A stretch of DNA of 64,000 nucleotides from Leucocoprinus leucothites (Eukaryota > Basidiomycota > Agaricomycetes > Agaricales > Agaricaceae): contig JAACJO010000010.1 of the NCBI GenBank assembly GCA_013368445.1, forward strand, positions 992,001 to 1,056,000, read 5' to 3'. Both the position numbers and the translations under genes were made by a program. Below, piece by piece: positions 22,712-34,862 of this stretch (position 1 is the stretch's first letter; each line of letters begins with the position of its first letter). The notes below the pieces were generated by a model that saw nothing but the letters and a program-made list of their open reading frames with translations, made no database searches and had not been told where the DNA came from.

Positions 22712-24316
22712 ATGGCGTTACTTTCTCTACCTCCTGAAATACTTCAGCACATCTCGAGGTACTTGGACTGGACAAGTTTTTCGAAATTGACAAAGGTCCG
22801 GTTTGCTGCCTTCCAGATCATTAAGGTGGATGCTTATTCCCAACTTGAACAACAGACTTGCAGTACCTTGCACTCCCTGGGTATAGATCGGGACCTCTGG
22901 GTCCATTTTGCAAGCGAACTCGAATCACGTCCCGGATACTCGCGTTTGGAATCCCCGTGGAGGGAATACACGGCGGTAGAGCTATCGAAATGGGTTCTGT
23001 CCCGAATTCGTGTGGATGAACTCTGGCAGTCATCCATGACCCCTCAGCCTCGTATTCGATCCCTTGGAAGCGAGTTCGAGTTGAAAATAACACAAAAAAA
23101 ACTGCTTCCGGGTGGTCGATGGTTGCTCGGAGTGCATCCCTTTGAGGCGCAGATGTACTCCGTCGATCTTGAATCTCCGGACCCATCACCTCAATTATTC
23201 ATCAACGTAGAGTGCGCCGAGATTGAACCCAGATTTCTATGGAAATATTGGGTCGATAAATCTCAGCCACGGTTAACTCTTCGTGTGGCTTTCTTTCAAC
23301 TTCCACATGGTGTGTTGGCTGTCTTTATCACTCTGAACTCTCTAACATTCTTACAGCTGATTGGTCACAGACCCAAATTCCAATTGACATCTTTGACGTT
23401 GAACTCGAGGGCCATGGAGCCGACGCCAAGTTACGATCACGACTCATATCGACGTTCCGTCATTCTATCACTGGTCGTCATATGGTGTGCTGCCTTGATG
23501 GTGAATATTATGTAGAAGTCCGGCGAGACATTGTATCAACCTTGACTGTTGTCAAGTATTGCGATGGCGGACAGCCCATTAATCCAGATCTGATCATACC
23601 ACGAACAATTGTTATCGGGCCTCCTCGATTCGTAAGTCTGTATACACATTTCGTTGGTTGTTTTGTAGTTAAATCCTGGCTAGTCGAGTGTTCATATCCT
23701 CTGGGGCACTCATATTGTCATTCTCACTCGAGACAGAATCCACGTCTACTCAATGGACCAATTCAGCTCGGGCAGTCCGCCAACCAACCTCGATGACACC
23801 CCTCCAGTGCATAGCATAGTTACCTGGACTGCACTAGGTGCAGGCCTCCGGATGTTACCAAACCCGTTGTCGAAAGCTCCATCGATTCACCACGACAACT
23901 CATCTGAGCCATTAATCCTTGACGACGCCGCTCGATTCACATTCGCCTCCGGAGACTATATCTGGGGGATACACATACCCCGGGACTTGAAAATTACGCC
24001 CCAGCTACTCAAAGTGACAAACCTGCCAGTTTCATCATACTCACGCTTTGGAATGGGACACAGGCATTCGATTTTCGTGAACTTGGACTCGATAGTCGCC
24101 ATAAGACATGAAAAATGGAATGACCCGGGTGCTGGATCTTGCGCCGAAATCGAAATCGAGAGCTTGCTGTCGGATGATTGGGTTTCGGTGGGCCGTGACT
24201 CGATCGGCTATTGCGAAGAGCTTGGGCGAATTGTTTTGATCGCGTCCAGAAAGCCGTTCAGGGAGCCTATTCCTAGCAACCTAGTTACTGAACTACTCGT
24301 TATTGACCTGGTTTGA
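22712..24316 (+). CDS. F-box protein, different subfamily
   Basis: Short N-terminal F-box LPPEILQHISRYLDWTSFSKLTK with no preceding coiled coil, unlike its neighbours. Proposed exons: 22712-22795, 22856-23309, 23357-23631 and 23684-24316; 481 residues. The first intron (60 nt) is optional for the frame, but splicing gives KTCSTLHSLGIDRDLW, which resembles the usual post-F-box helix. The remaining protein has beta-rich, repeat-like segments such as LLPGGRWLLGVH and GRHMVCCLDGEYYVEV, compatible with a divergent propeller. The start ATGGCGTTACT has a purine-rich context (CAAAAATGG). The gene lies between two coiled-coil F-box genes on the opposite strand. Substrate unknown. Confidence 0.72.
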
Positions 24317-24622
24317 TTTTTGCAAAATAAATTCATGTACATTAGTCGTATTTATTCGATGAGATAAAAAAGGCCGTTAGGCTTCAGAGTCTGGATGTTC
24401 ATGTTCGGCATATTTACGGGACCGGCACCTAGGTAACGAACTGTACCCCTGGCCGCCCCGTGCTCGCCGGGTTCAAATTGTCTGCCGGTACCTACCTGTC
24501 TGTTCCACAAGGATCACGTTACACAAGTAGAGTATATACTGGAAAATGGTATTGGATATCTAGGCGTACAGAATGAATATCTTGACTAAATCAGTAAAAA
24601 CAAATGATACATCAGCCTTCAC

Positions 24623-26530
24623 TCAGAACGCGAAGCACCTCGCATCCGGCCAGACTGGGAACGTAGAGTACCCTGAACCTAATGGAGGGCTGATTCCCAT
24701 ATACGCCCAAGATGCGAGGGGTGCACCAGTTGAAACTGGTGGTAGGAAACGCTGAGTAAACAGGTGCCGAACTCCGACCAGAACACCAGTTTCCTTCTCC
24801 AATGCCCTTATTTCCCTCTCGAAGTCGGAATCTTCTTCATCTGAAATAGCCTCACTCTGTGTGGCGTTGTAAGATATGTTAACCCTTCGGATGTGAGCTA
24901 GATTGTGAATGTGCCGATCGACAGTGCGAGCTCGGAGGAATTGAAGTAGGGCCTGTCGTGAGAATGTAGCGTCGACGCAATGTAGGACCTCGAGGTTTGG
25001 GCAAAAGCAAGGCAGAGTTGAGACGTCTTCAAGCCTTTCATCTGCAGGAGACGCAAGATCCTTTAGACTATCTAGATTCAAAGTTTCTTCGGGTATGAAG
25101 TGACTTAGAATAAAGTCATTCAGAGGGAAGGACGGAGAAAGTGGGGGGGTGCGATGGGGATCGTCAACCGGTGCTTCGAACCCTTTCAGCGATAAACGCT
25201 TTAGGCTCGGCACAAGAGGCAAGATCTTCATGACCCATGCTCCAGAGAATGAAATTTGGGTAAATTCCAACTCCTCGAGAGGATAAGTTAAGCGTTTGAG
25301 GAATGAGCAAAGAGAGGTTGCCATTTCGGAAGAACCATGGTTCTGAGAGCCTGATGGGGTATCATGCCACCATGCATGGTCCAATTGCTCATACGAAAGA
25401 TGTACAAGTGCTGGTGTAGTCAACCGTTCGAGGAAGGAACAAGTGCTGGTGTTCCAAGATGATCTGACAACGACATGGAGCGACTGGAGCTTCGATAGGG
25501 TCAATGGCTCCATCTCAAAGAAACCTGAGAGGGGTGGTGTTTCGTCAGGACCGGCGCCGCTTGCAATAACGGAAACACGGCATGATTCAAGGTTTGGGCA
25601 CCATCTCAGCGCTTTATCAATATCAACTAGCATAACACCACGTGCTCCAAGGTCGAGTCCAGTAATATGTTCCCATGATGCTCGTAACTGAAGGAATCTT
25701 GAATAGAATGTAGGGAGAGATAGGACTCGGAGTGAGGGAGCACTAAGGATGGAATCCTCTTTAACCAAGGGATCAATATTAACCGGTTCTGAACTCCTCC
25801 TCCTGGGTCGATCGCCCTCAATATGAAGGCTCTGCAACATGGGAAGTTGAGACCCGCTGAGTTGGTTGAGGAAATGAACCCAATCGAAATAAGCGAGAGA
25901 GAAGAAGACTGATCTCCAACGCCGAACGTAGGGAATGATAAGGTCGAGATATGGCTGTACTTGATTATTACTCGGATTCCTTCTAGCCATGCCACATCGT
26001 CTTATCAGAGTTTTATGTCCACTGGCCGACACGGAGATGGAAAGTGGGAGGGCTCCTGAGCGCGACAGCCATGAGGCAATGGCCTCTCTCCTTGCCACAT
26101 CGAGAGGGTGTAAGGAATGGGCTGAAGGAGAAGCGATTATGTGAATGGAAGTCCACAACCTCGGGGTTGAATAGGCAATCTCCCTCCACTGTCGGCAAAC
26201 TAGCCCCAATACGATGGGGGCTTCCTTGTTGCTCATCAAGGTGTTGTGGGCGGTCGGAAGACAATGGTAGAAGATCTCTTGGAGAATATCAGGATGGAGA
26301 CTGCGAACTGGTGCAAGGAGAGCTCTGTGAGCTTTCACAAACGCAGAAAGCTGTTGTTTCTCGCACACCAGCTTGTTCAGCCTGCTCTGCAGCCGGATGG
26401 CTTCGCTTTCGAGCGCCGCAACTTCGGTCACAGACGAAGTCAGAGCGGTACGGACGATGGCTGCCTCTTCGTTGGTTGGTGGGTCATTTGTGCGCAACTT
26501 GCGCTCGAGTGCTTTTGACTTGAATGCCAT
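24623..26530 (-). CDS. F-box protein with N-terminal coiled coil, single exon
   Basis: 635 residues, ATG at 26530, uninterrupted frame. An N-terminal coiled coil (about 25-70) leads into the F-box HPDILQEIFYHCLPTAHN and LGLVCRQWREIAYSTPRLWTSI. The long C-terminal half has spaced leucine-rich patterns such as LPLVPSLKRLSLKG and CPNLEVLHCVDATF. It is a paralogue of the genes at 20108-21991 and 34239-36107, and shares the MSNKEAPIVLG type junction with them. Its C-terminal end is unlike theirs, lacking the PYDG motif. Probably an SCF adaptor with a lineage-specific target. Confidence 0.8.
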   Translation of the reverse strand: MAFKSKALERKLRTNDPPTNEEAAIVRTALTSSVTEVAALESEAIRLQSRLNKLVCEKQQLSAFVKAHRALLAPVRSLHPDILQEIFYHCLPTAHNTLMSNKEAPIVLGLVCRQWREIAYSTPRLWTSIHIIASPSAHSLHPLDVARREAIASWLSRSGALPLSISVSASGHKTLIRRCGMARRNPSNNQVQPYLDLIIPYVRRWRSVFFSLAYFDWVHFLNQLSGSQLPMLQSLHIEGDRPRRRSSEPVNIDPLVKEDSILSAPSLRVLSLPTFYSRFLQLRASWEHITGLDLGARGVMLVDIDKALRWCPNLESCRVSVIASGAGPDETPPLSGFFEMEPLTLSKLQSLHVVVRSSWNTSTCSFLERLTTPALVHLSYEQLDHAWWHDTPSGSQNHGSSEMATSLCSFLKRLTYPLEELEFTQISFSGAWVMKILPLVPSLKRLSLKGFEAPVDDPHRTPPLSPSFPLNDFILSHFIPEETLNLDSLKDLASPADERLEDVSTLPCFCPNLEVLHCVDATFSRQALLQFLRARTVDRHIHNLAHIRRVNISYNATQSEAISDEEDSDFEREIRALEKETGVLVGVRHLFTQRFLPPVSTGAPLASWAYMGISPPLGSGYSTFPVWPDARCFAF

Positions 26531-27695
26531 AAGATAGGTAAAAGAAAGCTCATAAAAGCAGGACCTTGGGCCTTATCCAGTGCTGTTGAGCTCTGTGATT
26601 GGGACCCCGTGACTTGATCCGCGAGGGTCGCGCAGCAGCGCAAAGCGCTTATTGATCGCTAATATTCAGCGCTAATCCCGCCAACCAAGAATTCCCAGCC
26701 ATAAGTACCCAATTTTTAACAAGATGTATCCAGCTATAATCTCAACCAATCTGTTGCAATTTTTCAGGCTATGCCATTCTTCATTTTGAGCTGCCCCAGA
26801 CAGTATCCTATAGCTGGAGACCTTGGCGACTGAACAGCAGACTAGTGAAACTGGCAGCCGTGGTTGGATTCAGGGAAAGGCTATCAGACGAAACTTCGAA
26901 TTATGGGTGGGGTCTCTAAGGAGCAGCCCTTAGTCTGATATGCATCGCCTTCCTCCCTCAGCATGGGTAATAGCCCTTGTAGATATGTTTTATCCTAAAT
27001 TAACACGACCAGTTATTCACCCAGTCCCACTCATTGAAGCCACGGAATAAGCGGAAGTTGTCCGAAGCAGTTAGGGTGCCATCGGGTCATCGGTCATCTC
27101 ATCGACCAACGCACCTTTGTGGTCTCTTACAAACACTTCTTTCCGAAGATCTGAAGGCTGGCGCTGGTTTTCTGAAGGTAAGTCAATATAGATTTTATTC
27201 ACTTGATGGATTGATTAATCAACTTTCGGAGGGGGCGCTACCGAATAGATAGCCATCAGTCTTTGAGGGTCCTGGTTGCCTTCGCAGTATGTATGTTAAC
27301 TGATTTCTTACTCCAACTTTCCCAGATTGATAAGTTTCAGTTCAGCGTGCTCCCCCTCTCCCAGCCCTGAGATGACAGCGACAATTGTACTCATCAGATC
27401 ACACCTATGCCATTTTTATTCTGGCAGGGCTGGTGGGACTTGAAATTTGACCACACTGGACTGGAGCCGCCCAGCAAAGAAACAAAAAATGATTCACATT
27501 GTCAGGGCGCTCAGGGAGTCGCAGACAAACAACGTCGAGCCTATCAAGTCAGAAGGGGCGCCGGAGAGAACATGGTTCCGGTTAGTGGTCTCACGCCTCC
27601 AATTGAATGGGTTAAGAGACATAAGTACCCCAAACCTTGAAGGGCTAGCATTAAGTCACCAACTTCTTATCCTCTTCATCTTAAGCCTTGAAGCA
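26531..27695. other. Intergenic
   Basis: Divergent promoter region between the minus-strand F-box gene and the plus-strand DUF6533 gene. Homology with the later copy begins near 27611. No gene is supported. Confidence 0.45.
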
Positions 27696-29633
27696 ATGGC
27701 CACTGTTGTGGACGTAGTTCGCGTATCGCGCCAGCAAAGTTATTCTACATGTAAATGCAGCACTGCTTGTAAATTTTCTCGTTCAATTATTCTGAGCTTC
27801 CATTCTAGGCGCAGCTCTTACTCTATTGACATACGACTCTCTGTGTCTGTTATCGCAGCAGGTGTGTGTTTGTTACATTGTCTTAGAAGAAAGTCTGTGC
27901 TACTATGCTAACGATGCGCTCCTGAAGAGTAAATACATTTATCGGTACATATCCCCCGACGTTAATCTCGCTCTAAAAAGGCCACTTATTGTTCGCTTCG
28001 AAGCGGGAGATGGTCAATGTACCGAGTGATTTATATGTCAATTCACTTATCCGCTTTTTTAACCCTTGCGTACGCCTCCTTATCCCGCATCAGTCATCAT
28101 CTTCGCTAAACCACCAGAACTGACCTTCAGAATCAATGTCTACAGTAAGAGAATCCTTCCCTCCACTCATCACATCAAAGAGAAATTTATTGCACTGTTA
28201 CCTGTCAGCTCAAACATCCATTCTTCTATCACTCCAGGTATACCGCTACTTATTCTTCTACAAATAGACACCCCTTGCTAACGAAAATAACACGCGAATG
28301 TAGTGGTATGTGACTTCTCAGAACCTGGGGGGATGTTTGACGAATAGCAATTCGGACAATAATCGCTTTACTACGATGGTGCCAACCCAGGTGTAAAGCC
28401 TATAGTATATTAGTGGCCATATTGTGAGTCCAACCAACCTGTTGTGGATTGTTGCATGCTCACAGGAACAGTCCAGATGTGGTCCTTGCAGTCGCCGTCA
28501 AAGGGCTGTTAACTCTGCGATTGGCGGCGCTCTGGAACGATAGTCGGGCCGGTGAGTTGATTTCGGCTAGACAGCTGAACCCCATTCTCTTCTCATTAAT
28601 GACCATAGTTAAATTATTTCTCTATTTTATTCTTATACGTGAGCCTTTCCCTGGTCAGTGATCGCCCATGAAATAACTCTAGGTCTTATCAACAGTCGAG
28701 ATATTGGTATAGTCCTCCATTTATTTTGGCTGTACTTCGGAACCGACTCAGTTATGTGCAATCATACCTAGGCTTCCTTCCTCTCAGCGGCAAGCGACTC
28801 CTATAATGCTTCACCAGCAGCCACAGTCGTTGAAGATTTCCCCCTTGCCGGGTGTTTTTACTTCCTCTCCGACAAAGCTTTGGGAGTCTTCTATATTTTC
28901 AATGTAACACTCACGCAAGTATCCCTTCTGAATTCCTTCCCGAGACACGTGAGCACTTACCAAAAGATGCTTGCAGCGCTGTTCGACTTTTCGCAACAAG
29001 CTCTCAAGTCCTCCTGACACTCGTGAAGCTGGTTAAGTTTATAAAGGATGCCAACGATCCTAAAGAAACGTTATTAGAACGTGTTTCTCACATCAGAAAA
29101 TTTACACCCGTGATGTATACTTTTTATCGTGATGGAACGCTTTTCAGTATCCCGTGGGTTCTTTCCATTTCTAGTGATGATTTTTTCACTCACCACCGTT
29201 ATATCAAAGGCTATTATGTAGGCACCCCGACTACTAGATCGTCGAGCTCCGCTCAAAAACTAATGCCTATTCAAAGTGCTTGTGTCACTGGTCCTGGCTG
29301 CCGGAAGGGCGAATATATTTACCAACCCACTCGACTATTTCTTTTGGCCATCGTGAGTTAACATGTTGCAGATAGCCTTTCACGGGAACCTTCCTAATTT
29401 TTACGGTATCTATCAGGTGGCTAAATCTTGCGTATTACCTTGTCGTAAGTCTTCACATCGCATCAACCGATTTAATACTCGCTCTAACCCACTGGGTAAC
29501 AAAGGGAACACGCCTCATTCTCAACTTGCGTAAGGCCAATTGCAAGTTAACGGAGAGCATCGTGTCGCTGCAGATGCGCTCGGCCTTGGTATTTCACCAG
29601 AATCAACTTGACGAAGAGCGAACCATCGAGTAA
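27696..29633 (+). CDS. DUF6533-type multi-pass membrane protein (copy 1)
   Basis: Starts ATGGCCACTGTTG with DVVRVSRQQSYST, then after a short intron the family segment AALTLLTYDSLCLLSQQ. Short exons follow giving SKYIYRRGRWSMYRVIY. A helix with VKGLLTLRLAALWNDSRA lies near 28500-28555, the loop VKLVKFIKDANDPKETLLERVSH near 29025-29095, and FYRDGTLFSIP just before a donor near 29155. The last exon reads TRLILNLRKANCKLTESIVS and stops at TAA 29631-29633. The N-terminal, middle and C-terminal landmarks match the family order, but I did not resolve every junction between 28080 and 29000. A close copy lies at 31981-33916. Confidence 0.65.
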
Positions 29634-29928
29634 GATAACTCGCATGTCGCAGCTGCATGCGTTCCAATCTTGAGATTCAGCGCCCGCCCGAGCACGGACA
29701 GAGTGGTATATTTATCGCAACTGGGATTCGGCCAATGTCAACCTCACTATATGCCTATTCGTACATATGGCAAGGACCACAAACTAGCCACTTTCGCCAT
29801 AGTGTTTGGCTTGTATGTTACAACTACAATTGTATGCTCCGGAACACATATCGGTATACTAAACGGGAAAAATAACTTCTCTTACTACGATCATTTATGA
29901 ATCATTCACGACAGTCTTGTGGCCAACA

Positions 29929-30549
29929 TTACCCCGATCTGCTGGTCTTCTGTGACTGGGGATGAAATAAAAACAAATCATGTGCAACCAAGGTCCCATC
30001 ATAAGGAGGGTAAAACGACCAAGGACGGCTGGAAGCAACGGTATATTGCAAGTAAGCCTGGAATCCACTGGTCTCTTTCTCCAGGGCTGCGAGATGAGAT
30101 ATTATGTCGATGTCTTTATTCTCACCTGGGAGCGAAGCAGAGGAAGATATCTTGATCTTCCGAAGGCGAGAAATCTTGCTCCAAGGTTGGGGAACAGTAC
30201 GAGACCGCAGGAACTTGACTATTGCTTGGAGTGAAAATTTTACCCTTGTGAAGCAAACGACCTCGAGATCGGCGCAAATCACATCTGGATGTTTATCTTC
30301 GTTATAAGCACCCTCAATCGCGTCGACAACTTGGTCCGTGCTTTTGTTAGGGATGAAATGACAGAAGGTGGAATCATCTAGCGGCTGGCGGGTGAAAGGG
30401 TACCGATCGGGAGAGTGAGTTTGAGAGGGGCCAGACAGGGAAGGCAGGGAATATACACTTCCTCCGAGGGATGGCCTCTTCAATCTTGGAACACTTCGTA
30501 AGTCCTATCCTCTAGATAATCAAACCAAAGATCCAATTCTTCAAGTGGG
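29929..30549 (-). pseudogene. Truncated F-box gene remnant
   Basis: Retains only the last third of the F-box gene found intact at 34239-36107. Shared landmarks include EGAYNEDKHPDVICADLEVV, SRLRKIKISSS and PPYDGTLVAHDLFLFHP. The F-box and coiled coil are missing because the duplicated segment ends at about 30549. An in-frame TAG at 30505-30507 lies just upstream of VPRLKR, and the original stop codon after FHP has been lost so the frame runs on for a few residues. It cannot make an F-box protein. Confidence 0.8.
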
Positions 30550-31980
30550 CAGAGCTAAATAATATAATCGTGATTTGTGGACCGTTTTCCTCATTGGTCG
30601 TAATGCGAAGAAATACATTATGTTTCGAAGAAAATGGAAACCCAAATAAGATACCCGTACTTATTATCCTATCCTGGTCCCATCCCGGTACTCAGCAGGA
30701 CACCTGGTGATCATCTGGTGGAGGTACCTCACCAGACTGGGGTATGCTGAGGGTACTGGCACTTGTCAGATACCGTCAGATTTGAAATTTGATGTCTAAT
30801 GGTACCCTGAGATTTATTCCCAAGTCAACTATCTCTAGGGTCCCCTTAGGTTACCTCACTGGTCCCGATCCAGTTTTGTCAGTGCTCACTCGAGACTTGA
30901 TCAATGGGACACCAAGAAAGGTTGGGCTGGAGGGACGCGTTAGCGTGCCGGACCGCGAAGCGAGGAGCCGCCGGGTGGGCGGGAAACTCGCTTCGTGGAT
31001 TTGATGTTGTGTCTCGTTAATCAAGTTGCTCGAACAATATAGAAAATCATGTATTAATGGAAGAGCTAATGATTGAACACCGAACACCTACTGCACACAA
31101 AAACCAAGGGCGGGAGGACGGGAAAGAAAAGAAGCGGAGCGGAAATACGCTGATGTTGCGCTGAGTCGTGAAGGTGTAGGAGAGAAGGTGATATGGGAAA
31201 GAAACCGAGCTCCGCTCGCCGGCTGCTCTGCTGGACGCTGGGTGCCGATAACTGCCGTTGTAAGGCACCCTTGCTCAATGATGTCCTCCCGCGCCCTGGT
31301 CTAAAGTATCCGTGGCGTCCCTCCCATCACTGGCGGTGTAGGACTTGCAATCAAAGGAGCCTTAAGTACTTGAGATTTGATGTCCAAATTTAGAATTCTC
31401 CCTGGCTGACTTGTTGCCCTGAGGAAATATCCTAAGATAAAGTGGATGTCAAGATGGCTCAAGTAGTTCTACATTTTCCTGATGTTGATCAAAGTAGTTA
31501 TCGTGGTTTTAAATAGCGTTCAGTTGTTTAAATTTGTTTGTCCATCCATTTAATGTAGTATAGGTAGTGTATCCTCATCTAACCGTTCAATGTTTTCATT
31601 AAAGCTTGATATCTACTACTACATATGTTATGAGATTGATTCAACCATTGAACAAACTGACTGATTGAATCGTTTCAATGATCGGAGTGAATATTACTGT
31701 TAATCGAACTTGAAACGGTGCCCCAGTCCATCTGCATCAACACTGGTTTCATTCATTCATCAGCCGCCTGCTGTCAGCTGGCTGTGGTCGTGGGGGAAAG
31801 CTCTTGTAATGGTTGATATTGATAGATGGGCCAGTTAGCACCCATTACTTGAGCGTGAAAATGAAGCGTGGAGTCCTCGCCTACCCCAGTCAGGGACATA
31901 AATACTCCAAGTTCTGAAGGATTAGTATTAAACCACCAACTCCTCACCCTCTGGACCTATAGCTCTTAAGCCTTGAAGCA
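30550..31980. other. Unrelated spacer between the duplicated segments
   Basis: About 1.35 kb that breaks the colinearity of the two [DUF6533 + F-box] copies, plus the immediate upstream of the second DUF6533 gene. The part from about 30925 to 31330 is more GC-rich than its surroundings and has strings such as GCGAAGCGAGGAGCCGCC and CCGAGCTCCGCTCGCCGGC. ATTTGATGTC occurs near both ends, at about 30787 and 31375. It contains no long frame. A solo LTR or other non-coding insertion is possible but unproven. Confidence 0.35.
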
Positions 31981-34862
31981 ATGGCCACTGCTGCGGATGT
32001 AGTTCGCGTGTCGCGCCAGGAAGGTTACTCCACATGTGAATGCAGCGCTATTTGTAAATTTTCTCGACCGATTATTCTGAGCTTCTACTCTAGGCGCAGT
32101 TCTTACTCTATTGGCATACGACTCTCTGTGTTTGTTATCGCAGCAGGTGAGTTTTTATGCCATTGTCTGTGAAACAAGTCTGTTTGACGATGCGTGCTTG
32201 AAGAATAAATACATTTATCGGTACGTATCCCGATGACTTGATCACTCTTGTGAGGCTACTTATTGTTCGCTCCGCAAGTGGGAGATGGTCAATCTACCGA
32301 GTGATTTATATATCAATTCACTTGTCGACTTTTTCAACGCTTATGTACGTCTATCTCCTTGCATGGGCCATCACTTTCCATGAACCACCGGAATTTATCC
32401 TCAGAATCAATGCATATAGTGAGAGAATCCTTCCCCAGGCCCATCACATCAGAGAGAAATTTATCATACCCTTACTTGCTAGCTCAAACATCCATCCTTC
32501 TGTCATCCCAGGTACACCACTTCTTTTTCTGCTACACTAGGAACTCCTTGCTAACAAAATATTGTGTGAATGTAGTGGTATGTGACTCTTAGGATCTGAA
32601 GGAGTATCTGCTGGATAGTAACGATGACAACTGTTTTACTACGGTGGTGACAATCAAGGTGCAAAGCATATACCATACTAACGACTATATTGTGAGTCCA
32701 ATAAACCTCCTGCGGCTTGTTGCATGCTCATTGTGACAGGACCGACATGGTACTTATAGCCGCCGTTGACGGACTATTGACTCTGCGATTGGCAGCGCTC
32801 TGGAATGACAGTCGAATCGGTCAGTTGATTTAGATAGCTAAAGCCCGCTCCTTTCTGATTAATTGGTTATAGTCATATTCTTTCTCTATTTCATTTTTAT
32901 AAGTGAGCCTTTCCTTGGTTAATGAGCGCCTGTGAAATGACTCTGGGTCTTATCAACAGTCGAGATATCGGTTAGCTCCTCTATTTATTTTGGCTGCGCT
33001 CCGAAACCGATCCAATTTATGTGCAATCATATCTAGGCCTCCTTCCTTTCGGCAGCAAGTGGCTTCTATAATGCTTCACCGAAAGCAATAAATATTGACC
33101 ATTTCCCCCTTCCTGGATGTTTTTACTTCCTTTCTGACAAAGCCTTGGGAGTCTTCTATGTTTTCAATGTAACACTCACGCAAGTATCCCTTCTGATATC
33201 CTTCCCCAGACATGTCAGCACTCATAAAGAGATGCTTGCAGTGCTGTTCGACTTTTCGCAACAAGCTCTCAAGTCCTCCTAACACTCACGAAGCTGGTTA
33301 AGTTTCTGAAAAATGCCAGCGACCCTGAAGAAACGTTGTTAGAGCGCGTTTCTCACATCAGAAATTTCGCACCCGTGATGTATACCTTCTATCGCGATGG
33401 AACACTTTTCAGTATCCCGTGGGTTTAACCGTTATTCTTTCTGTGCATTTCTAATGATGACCTTTTCACCCGCTACCGTGATTCAAAGGATATTAGGTAG
33501 GCACACCAACTGCTAGATCGTTGACTCCCCGGGAAAGACTTATGCCTATCTAAAGCGCTTGTGTCACTCGTCCTGGCTGCCGGAAGGATGAACATATATA
33601 CCAACCCACTCGACTATTTCTTTTGGCCATCGTGAGTTAACATGCTTGAAGATCGCCTCCCATGGGAACGCTCCTAACTTTTACGGTATCTACCAGGTGG
33701 CTAACTCTTGCGTATTACCTTGTCGTGAGTCTTCACGTCGCATTGATCAACTTTTGAACACTCACTAAGAGCCGCTGGGTCACATAGGGAACACGCCTCA
33801 TTCTCAACTTGCGTAAGGCCGATTGTAAGCTAACGGAGAGCATCGTGTCGCTGCAGATGCGCTCGGCCTTGGTATTTCACCAGGGTCAACATGACGAAGA
33901 ACAAACCATCGAGTAAGACGGCTCGCATGTCGCAGCTGCAATGATGCATTCCTTGAGATTCAGCGCTCGCCCGAACATGGACAGAGTGGTGTATTTGTCA
34001 CAACCGGGATTCAGCCAATGTCAACCTCACTGTATGTCTATTCGTACATATGGCAAGGACCATAAAACTAGCCACTTTCGCCATAGTGTTTGGCTTGTAT
34101 GTTACAACTACAATTGTATGCTCCGGAACACATATCGGTATACTAAACGGGAAAAATAACTTCTCCTACTACGATCGTTAGTGGGGCTTCACGACAGCCT
34201 TGTGGCTAACACCACCCTGATTTGCCAGTCTTCTGTGATTAGGGATGAAATAAAAACAAATCATGTGCAATAAAGGTCCCATCATAAGGAGTGTAAAGCG
34301 ACCAAGGACGGTTGGAGGCAACGGGAGATGTGGGGGCAATTTCAGTGTATTGCAAGTAAGCCTGCAAACCGCTCGTCTCTTTCTCCAGGGTGGCGAGTCG
34401 GGATGTGATTTCGACGTCTTGACTTTCGTCTGGGGGCGGGGTAGAGGAAGATATCTTTACCTTCCGAAGGCGAGAAATCTTACTCTGAGATTGGAGAAGA
34501 GTGCGGGAGTGAAGGAAATCGACTATCGCTTGGGGTGAAAATTTCACCTCCACGAAGCAAACGACCTCGAGATCGGCGCAAATCACATCTGGATGCTTAT
34601 CTTCGTTATAAGCACCCTCAATCACGCCGGCAACTTGGCCTGTGCTTCCGCTAGGGATAAAGTGACGCAAGAAGGAATCATTTAACGAATGGCGGGTGAA
34701 TGGATACCAATCGGGATAGTAGGGTTGAGAGGGGTCAGGTTGGGAATGTTGGGAATATATACTTCCTCCGAGCGATAGCCTCTTCAGTCTTGGAACACTT
34801 CGTAGGACCTCCAACAATAAATCCTCGAGACAATCGAACCAGATATCCAACTCTTCGAGTGG
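31900..34862. repeat. Segmental duplication, copy 2 (DUF6533 + F-box 3' end)
   Basis: Counterpart of 27611-30549 in the same orientation. Here the F-box gene continues past the end of homology to a full-length 5' part, so copy 2 looks closer to the ancestral arrangement. Confidence 0.8.
31981..33916 (+). CDS. DUF6533-type multi-pass membrane protein (copy 2)
   Basis: Paralogue of the gene at 27696-29633 with the same exon order. The start gives DVVRVSRQEGYST, then VLTLLAYDSLCLLSQQ, and across two short introns NKYIYRRGRWSIYRVIY. The helix with VDGLLTLRLAALWNDSRI and the loop KLVKFLKNASDPEETLLERV are both kept. FYRDGTLFSIP precedes a donor near 33420. The last exon again reads TRLILNLRKADCKLTESIVS and ends at TAA 33914-33916. 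I saw no stop inside the exons I could trace, so both copies may be functional, but several middle junctions are not resolved. Confidence 0.62.

Larger units (their letters stand above)
27611..30549. repeat. Segmental duplication, copy 1 (DUF6533 + F-box 3' end)
   Basis: Shares sequence with about 31900-34862, covering a whole DUF6533 gene, the spacer and the 3' end of a convergent F-box gene. The left edge is just upstream of the DUF6533 start; the right edge breaks inside the F-box gene at about 30549, after which the sequence becomes unrelated. Introns and spacer are conserved as well as exons, so this is a DNA-level duplication. Confidence 0.8.

Noticed and set aside
24421..24489. tRNA-like pattern: ACCGGCA and TGCCGGT 7-bp ends about 69 nt apart with GGTTCAAAT before the 3' end
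   Set aside because: No D-, anticodon- or T-stem can be paired; only the outer helix and one box-like string match, so it is more likely a chance hairpin near the 3' end of the F-box gene.
29657..29900. Hydrophobic plus-strand frame after the DUF6533 copy 1 stop
   Set aside because: The matching stretch in copy 2 differs by a one-base indel that changes the frame, so it is not conserved as protein.
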